DNA of 19,875 nucleotides from JAGLSB01 sp023135955 (GTDB lineage: Bacteria; Bacteroidota; Bacteroidia; Bacteroidales; GCA-2748055): the NCBI GenBank assembly GCA_030673645.1, contig DAOVIO010000062.1, forward strand, positions 1 to 19,875, in the 5' to 3' direction. The position numbers and the translations under genes are program-made. Numbering within the stretch: the first letter of the stretch is position 1; each line of letters starts with the position of its first letter. The notes beneath the pieces were generated by a model. That model searched no databases, was not told the DNA's origin, and worked only from the letters and a program-made list of their open reading frames with translations. This document shows positions 15,714 to 19,875 of this stretch, one piece after another.

Positions 15714-17393
15714 CTAGTTTTCAAGAAAATTAGTCTGAAAATCTTCCCATATTTCAGGGCCAAGATCTCTAAGAATCCCATCTGTCAGTGCTCCACCATC
15801 TTGAAGTACATGAGAGTATTCAGCAACTCTTGGATTAAGAGATGCAGAAAGAAACTCCTTCAATCTGGAAAATTCATTTTGGATGTTTTCTTTATATTTC
15901 TTCCCTATTTTTAAGAACTGAATTTCTTTTATCCAGTTTGTTGGTTCTATCCTGTATATCCAACCATCTGTATAAGGAGAAGAATTTATTATTGAAGAAT
16001 TTGTATTTAGTAATTTGTTTTGTTCTTTAATTATTCCTGATATGGGGGATTGTATATTTAATTGCTTTCCGTTTTGAATAATGGATACTACAGGTTTACC
16101 TTTTCTAATTCTTTCCCCGGTATCTTTCATTTTCACCCTTGATAGATGGCCGGTAGTGTGTTGAAGGAAATCATTTATACCTATTTTAACCATTCCATCT
16201 TTTTCCATAAATGCCCAGGTATGAGATTTGTCGTAATACAATCCTAGTGGGATATCAACATAGCTCTCGTCAAAATCTTGTTGGGAAGCAGAAGCTCTAT
16301 CAGAAATATCTGCTTTTTTCTTTCGCATATAACGAGATACTGACACTACAATGAAAATAGTAAGTGCTAATGAGCCAAGGAATATCAGGAAAATATTCGA
16401 GCCAGCATAATTTTCATTTGATGTGATCAGATTCAATTCACTCTCACTTAACAAAGCAATCTTCGACTGTCTTTCGCTGTATAAAAGGTCGCTATAACCA
16501 TAATTATAAAGATATTGCTGTCCATCAGAGAGAACCCATTTCAAGAATGCAACTTCAGTCTCATTCTTCGGCTTTACAGCAGAAACAGAATAAATGTTAT
16601 CAAACAAAGCGGCAGGATATTTCCCAATCCATACTCCTCGCGACAGAACATTCAAATCATCATAAATCTTTTCCATATGATCAATCTTCCCGTTTCCATT
16701 CCTGTCAATTGGGAGTAGTTCTATATTTTCAGAAATACTATTGATATTCATGTCCTGGAGACTTGTAAATTTACATATGCCAATCGAGTATGGGTCATTT
16801 TGAACCATAGAGATTAGCTCATTATCGTTTTCTGCTTTTATGCCTTCAATTCTAGATCGATTAACACTTAACAACTCAGCCATTCCTGAGTTAATTGACA
16901 TATCGTCAGTCATATAAAAATTAACAGGAGCCTTATTCTGGTTACCTATAAGTGTTCCCCAATTCTTTTTCTCAGGGTCACTGAAGATCTGAGCAAGCTT
17001 TTCGGGTGAAATGCCTTGTTGACATATTTCATTTAAAAACGGATTTTTAGAATTGAAAATTGGAACCATAACTTCACGGCCAACAACTACATTCCATGCT
17101 GATCCATCATTCATTTCAGAATATTCCTTTGATATAAAGCTTAAATTTTTGCTTATATATAAATTTTCAACTCCAGAGGATAGTTTAACATTTATTACTT
17201 TAATATTCACATCGGGATTTAAACTACAAAATTGGCCTGCCCAGGTCGATGTAATGTTAAATAGGTCAGGAGAACAAAAAATACTTATTTCTTCAACTGC
17301 AGAATTGGAATTTCCGGGTTCTTTTTTATTTTTCGCTGTCAAACTGCAATTCAATAGAAATAAACCGATTAATAAAATGATTGTGTTTTTCAT
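15714..17393 (-). CDS. PstS-like periplasmic domain fused through a TM to a GcvH-like domain
   Basis: First gene of the operon, 559 residues. A signal peptide (MKNTIILLIGLFLLNCSLTA; the Cys has a poor lipobox) leads to a periplasmic binding-protein-like domain at about 33-310 that resembles PstS-type solute-binding proteins. Seen are ISIFCSPDLFNITSTWAGQF, GREVMVPIFNSKNPFL, KNWGTLIGN and a late FLKWVLSDGQQYLYNYGY. Within it residues 230-241, DRNGNGKIDHME, form a textbook EF-hand calcium loop. A membrane segment at about 332-352 ends in RYMRKKK, placing the rest in the cytoplasm. That rest is a GcvH-like domain (about 382-490: GLYYDKSHTWAFME, GINDFLQHTTG, QSPISGII, SPYTDGWIYRIEPTNW) and the tail LQDGG...WEDFQ shared with the protein at 12809. 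As in that protein, the lipoyl-lysine position holds glycine (G442) with lysine one residue later (K443). The domain order suggests periplasmic binding relayed across the membrane. No ABC transporter genes are adjacent. Confidence 0.9.
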   Translation of the reverse strand: MKNTIILLIGLFLLNCSLTAKNKKEPGNSNSAVEEISIFCSPDLFNITSTWAGQFCSLNPDVNIKVINVKLSSGVENLYISKNLSFISKEYSEMNDGSAWNVVVGREVMVPIFNSKNPFLNEICQQGISPEKLAQIFSDPEKKNWGTLIGNQNKAPVNFYMTDDMSINSGMAELLSVNRSRIEGIKAENDNELISMVQNDPYSIGICKFTSLQDMNINSISENIELLPIDRNGNGKIDHMEKIYDDLNVLSRGVWIGKYPAALFDNIYSVSAVKPKNETEVAFLKWVLSDGQQYLYNYGYSDLLYSERQSKIALLSESELNLITSNENYAGSNIFLIFLGSLALTIFIVVSVSRYMRKKKADISDRASASQQDFDESYVDIPLGLYYDKSHTWAFMEKDGMVKIGINDFLQHTTGHLSRVKMKDTGERIRKGKPVVSIIQNGKQLNIQSPISGIIKEQNKLLNTNSSIINSSPYTDGWIYRIEPTNWIKEIQFLKIGKKYKENIQNEFSRLKEFLSASLNPRVAEYSHVLQDGGALTDGILRDLGPEIWEDFQTNFLEN

Positions 17394-17488
17394 AGCAATT
17401 AGGTTTAAGCTCGTTTGTATTGAAGAATATTTGTGAGCTGATTCATCTACCTTTAGATTCTAAAATTCAATATACATGCATTTCACTA

Positions 17489-17504
17489 TTCAACAACAGT
17501 GCCA
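17489..17504 (-). promoter_or_regulatory. Candidate sigma-54 (-24/-12) promoter
   Basis: On the minus strand TGGCACTGTTGTTGAA fits the sigma-54 pattern TGGCACGnnnnTTGCA with exact spacing and two mismatches, one of them the C of the -12 GC. The predicted transcription start is near 17478, about 85 nt before the ATG of the PstS-GcvH gene. The window encodes a sigma-54 activator, and a set of palindromic sites lies upstream at the distance expected for its binding. Confidence 0.65.
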
Positions 17505-17557
17505 AACACGAAAAACGGGACGTAAAGCACTGGATAACAACATATTAAAAATGACAT

Positions 17558-17710
17558 TGTTTAATTAATAAACAGGCTATAGTGTTGAATAAATAAACAC
17601 TGTTTTTTAGAAAGGTATTTAAAAGCCTGTGTATCAGAACCTATAGCCATGGTGTTTAATTAATATACACATGATGAAAAAATCAACACTTGTATATATT
17701 TATAAATACA
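17558..17710 (-). promoter_or_regulatory. Upstream activator dyads for the sigma-54 promoter
   Basis: Three 17-nt near-palindromes of one pattern, TGTTkAATwAATAwACA, lie upstream of the promoter: TGTTTAATTAATAAACA at 17558-17574, TGTTGAATAAATAAACA at 17583-17599 and TGTTTAATTAATATACA at 17653-17669. A looser, longer dyad (TGTAT...ATACA) spans 17691-17710. Relative to a start near 17478 the centres are at about -88, -113, -183 and -222, a normal range for NtrC-type activators. An inverted GGCTATAG/CTATAGCC pair (17575-17582 and 17641-17648) and a direct repeat of ACACTTGTATA (17686 and 17710) are interleaved. Which protein binds is inferred; the response regulator at 7799 is the natural candidate. 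Confidence 0.6.
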
Positions 17711-17858
17711 CACTTGTATAATGAATAGAAGACTAGCGTTATAGGCTCAGTTAATTTTTCATCATAATCCATATTATTTTGAAAAGTTCTATTTTCATAA
17801 CCGGAACGATTTAGGATGGATAGAAATTCTGACTAGCTAATTACTTTCATGAAATTGG

Positions 17859-18261
17859 CGATTTCTGTTTTCCTGTTTTCCGAAAAAGACACCCGAAAAT
17901 CAATATAATAATGCTTTGCTTGGGGTGAGGACGAGATTGCTTCAGTCGCCTTCGTACATTTGGCTTCACATTGTATCTTCGGAAATTGCCCAGGTTGAGA
18001 CGAGATTGCTTCAGTCGCCCTCGTTCCTCGGGCTTCTTCGCAACGACGGGGCTTTGGTAGCGTGGGGAGATAAAAAAGTTGGCGGCAAAGCCGCCAACTT
18101 TATTATACCCAACACCTGAGTGAGTTTCGTCATTGCCGAACCGACGAAGGAGGTGAAGCAATCTCGTATTCTTTGCAATTGCTGGATTCCTATTGAATAA
18201 GTATACTGACACAGGAGGCGAAGCAATATATTATTCTTTTCAATTACTCGATTTCTGTTTT
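17859..18261. repeat. Nested palindromic repeat element with flanking 13-bp direct repeats
   Basis: CGATTTCTGTTTT occurs at 17859-17871 and 18249-18261. Between them are two forward copies of a unit containing ACGAGATTGCTTCAGTCGCC (17931 and 18000, 69 nt apart), a central hairpin, and two inverted copies beginning AGGAGG(T/C)GAAGCAAT (18148 and 18213, 65 nt apart). The layout is symmetric about position 18088. The unit resembles short 'gattgcttc...tcgcaacgacg' repeats dispersed in many Bacteroidota genomes (recalled, not checked). The left end also contains the 31-nt sequence found inverted at 4770-4800. No credible protein is encoded. The rest of the gap to 18379 holds nothing I can identify beyond the expected promoter of the GH88 gene. 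Confidence 0.75.
18075..18101. repeat. Central 12-bp GC-rich hairpin
   Basis: AAAGTTGGCGGC at 18075-18086 and GCCGCCAACTTT at 18090-18101 are exact reverse complements around an AAA loop. A residues before and a few T residues after mean it could end transcription in either direction, which would insulate the minus-strand redox operon from the plus-strand GH88 gene. It also forms the centre of the larger palindrome. Confidence 0.88.
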
Positions 18262-18379
18262 AATTCAACCTCAGTAAAACATTTATTCTAAATACAATTA
18301 TTTACATTAAAGCTCAAAGTTCTATCCCATTTATTGAATTAATTGCCTAAATTATTTAGCTTAGTACAAAATATATCTG

Positions 18380-19747
18380 ATGGAGAATACAGTAATCAAT
18401 ACAAATGAACTTTCACAAAAACTCAATACATTTTTTAAACTTTCCGGTGAAAAAATAAAAGATATTGAATCAAATTACGATAGCTCTAAAGGTTCACCGG
18501 TTTTTACAGTTAATGGTAGATATACTACCAGGGGCTGGACAGAATGGACAGAAGGATTTGTATACGGATCGATGTTATTACAGTATGATGCTACAAGAGA
18601 TAGCTCTTTTCTTGAGATCGCAAAGAAAAATATTATTGATAAAATGACTTCCCATGTTTCTCACTTTGGAGTCCACGATCATGGTTTCAATAATGTTAGT
18701 ACTTATGGAAATCTATTACGCATGATGAATGAAGGTATTCTGCCCGAAGAAAAATGGGAGCGTGAATTTTATACCATGGCCATTAATCAATCGGCATCCG
18801 TGCAGGCTAACAGATGGACAGACATACCAGATGGTGGATTTATTTATTCCTTTAATGGTCCGCACTCACTTTTCGTAGATACAATTAGAACCTGTAGAGT
18901 TCTTATGCTAGCTCATAAACAGGGACATCATTCTTTGGGAGAACATGATAAAAAGATCAATCTACTGGAAAGAGGCGTTAAGCATTTTTTGTCTACAGCC
19001 AAATACTCGGTATTTTATGGGAACGGGCGCGATTCTTATGATATAAGAGGCAGAGTAAGTCACGAAGCCGTGTTTAATGTTAATGATGGTTGCTATCGTT
19101 GTCCTAATTCTCAACAGGGTTACTCGGGTTTTACTACATGGACAAGAGGTTTAGCATGGGCAATTCTGGGTTTTGCCGAAGAGTTAGAGTTTTTCGAAAC
19201 TTTAAAACAAAAAGACTTTACAGGAATTGGAGATAAGAATGAAATAACAGAGTTGATGTTGAAAGCTGCAAAAGCAAGTTGCGACTTTTATATCGAAAAT
19301 ACTCCAATCGATGGCGTTCCATATTGGGATACAGGAGCACCCGGTCTAGCAATGATGGGTGATTACTTAAACAGGAAATCAGAGCCCTTTAACGATTATG
19401 AGCCCGTTGATAGCTCGGCAGCTGCTATTGCTGCCCAGGGTTTTTTGCGTCTTGGAAAATATCTGAAAGAAAATGGGGAAGAACAAAATGGTGATAGCTA
19501 TTATAATGCTGGATTAATTATTGCATCCACAATATTTAGTGAGCCATATCTAAGTACAGATAGTGGTCACCAGGGATTAATACTTCATTCAATTTATCAC
19601 AGACCAAATGGATGGGATAATATTCCCGAAAACAGCAAAATACCTGCTGGCGAATCTTCAATGTGGGGCGATTACCATGCTCGGGAACTTGCACTTTACC
19701 TTAAACGTATCTTAAATAACGAAACATATTATACTTTCTTCAATTAA
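18380..19747 (+). CDS. GH88 family unsaturated glucuronyl hydrolase
   Basis: A 455-residue alpha/alpha-barrel enzyme of the GH88 family, which hydrates and releases the unsaturated uronic acid left on oligosaccharides by polysaccharide lyases. Family landmarks are RGWTEWTEGFVYGSMLLQY (about residues 51-69), HDHGF at 99-103 with D100, D167 in FVDTIRT, TTWTRGLAWAILGFAEE, PYWDTGAPG, the DSSAAAIAAQGFLRL helix and SMWGDYHARELAL near the end. D100 and D167 take the places of the two essential aspartates of characterised members (recalled D88 and D149, similar spacing). There is no signal peptide, so the enzyme is probably cytoplasmic and works on imported lyase products; the PL10-like lyase at 1364 could supply such products. 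The ATG at 18380 is the first in frame after a long AT-rich leader. The next gene follows after 7 nt, indicating an operon. Confidence 0.93.
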   Translation: MENTVINTNELSQKLNTFFKLSGEKIKDIESNYDSSKGSPVFTVNGRYTTRGWTEWTEGFVYGSMLLQYDATRDSSFLEIAKKNIIDKMTSHVSHFGVHDHGFNNVSTYGNLLRMMNEGILPEEKWEREFYTMAINQSASVQANRWTDIPDGGFIYSFNGPHSLFVDTIRTCRVLMLAHKQGHHSLGEHDKKINLLERGVKHFLSTAKYSVFYGNGRDSYDIRGRVSHEAVFNVNDGCYRCPNSQQGYSGFTTWTRGLAWAILGFAEELEFFETLKQKDFTGIGDKNEITELMLKAAKASCDFYIENTPIDGVPYWDTGAPGLAMMGDYLNRKSEPFNDYEPVDSSAAAIAAQGFLRLGKYLKENGEEQNGDSYYNAGLIIASTIFSEPYLSTDSGHQGLILHSIYHRPNGWDNIPENSKIPAGESSMWGDYHARELALYLKRILNNETYYTFFN

Positions 19748-19754
19748 ATTTTAT

Positions 19755-19875
19755 ATGAATTCAAAACCAGAATTATTTACCGAAGGATTAATTGGGACAA
19801 AAAAAACAGCAAACCGCTTTGTTGCCCAGCCAATGGAAGCTAATGATAGTATTAACGGAGGGAAAGTATCTGAAA
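19755..19875 (+). CDS. Start of an old-yellow-enzyme-type NADH:flavin oxidoreductase (partial)
   Basis: The ATG at 19755 opens a frame that continues past the window edge, showing about 40 residues. The N-terminus reads LFTEGLIGTKKTANRFVAQPMEANDS, the pattern of the first strand and FMN-binding loop of old yellow enzyme / 2,4-dienoyl-CoA reductase-like proteins (LF.P..IG...KNRFV..PM). The bulk of the barrel, the active-site residues and any Fe-S or FAD domain lie outside, so the subfamily cannot be stated. It lies 7 nt after the GH88 stop and is probably co-transcribed with it. Confidence 0.8.
   Translation, partial: MNSKPELFTEGLIGTKKTANRFVAQPMEANDSINGGKVSE

Noticed and set aside
15714..17393. 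Phosphate ABC transporter binding protein (pstS)
   Set aside because: Only the periplasmic half resembles PstS; it is fused to a cytoplasmic domain and no pstC, pstA or pstB lies nearby.
17847..18226. Overlapping small open frames on both strands
   Set aside because: They are produced by the nested palindromic repeats (repeated RRLKQSR-type strings) and do not resemble a gene.

Overview
The window looks like the chromosome of an anaerobic or microaerophilic Bacteroidota bacterium, probably of the Marinilabiliales type. This rests on general features: AT-rich intergenic DNA, secreted lipoproteins, Tat-exported Gfo/Idh/MocA oxidoreductases, a pectic acid lyase and GH88-type carbohydrate genes, a Fis-family sigma-54 activator, and short GC-rich palindromic repeats between genes. 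No rRNA or tRNA gene, CRISPR array or complete insertion sequence was seen.

Left part (1-7106). The window opens with the last 71 codons of an unidentified gene carrying a CX3CH motif, followed 7 nt later by a tandem-rhodanese lipoprotein and a strong terminator. Next come a PL10-like pectic acid lyase (minus), a Tat-dependent Gfo/Idh/MocA oxidoreductase (plus), a secreted TIM-barrel hydrolase-like protein (minus) and a decayed PQQ-like beta-propeller gene (plus). Between them lie two inverted arrays of an 8-nt tandem repeat and a 264-bp MITE-like palindromic element flanked by a 12-13 bp direct repeat.

Centre (7167-17720), all on the minus strand. In transcription order this holds a sigma-54 promoter candidate with three or four upstream dyads, then a probable four-gene operon. 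Its products are a periplasmic PstS-like domain joined through one membrane segment to a GcvH-like domain, a Tat-exported HybA-like protein with 16 cluster cysteines and a C-terminal anchor, a HybB/NrfD-like quinone-type membrane subunit, and a second membrane-anchored GcvH-like protein. The operon ends at a clear terminator. Behind it are two paralogous membrane histidine kinases whose periplasmic domains carry a CXXCH and a CX4CH heme-type motif, one sigma-54 response regulator placed 1 nt after the second kinase, and an archaemetzincin. The simplest reading is that redox sensing by heme-bearing kinases activates the response regulator, which switches on the electron-transfer operon from the sigma-54 promoter. 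No catalytic subunit (molybdopterin enzyme, hydrogenase or multiheme reductase) is in the operon. Both GcvH-like domains lack lysine at the position that aligns with the lipoylated lysine of true H protein. I regard this as the most interesting and possibly undescribed system here; its substrate is unknown.

Right part (17720-19875). A 400-bp nested palindromic repeat, again flanked by a 13-bp direct repeat, separates the redox cluster from a plus-strand pair: a GH88 unsaturated glucuronyl hydrolase and, 7 nt later, the start of an old-yellow-enzyme-type flavin oxidoreductase. Carbohydrate genes thus lie on both sides of the redox cluster, and a repeat element lies near each of its edges.
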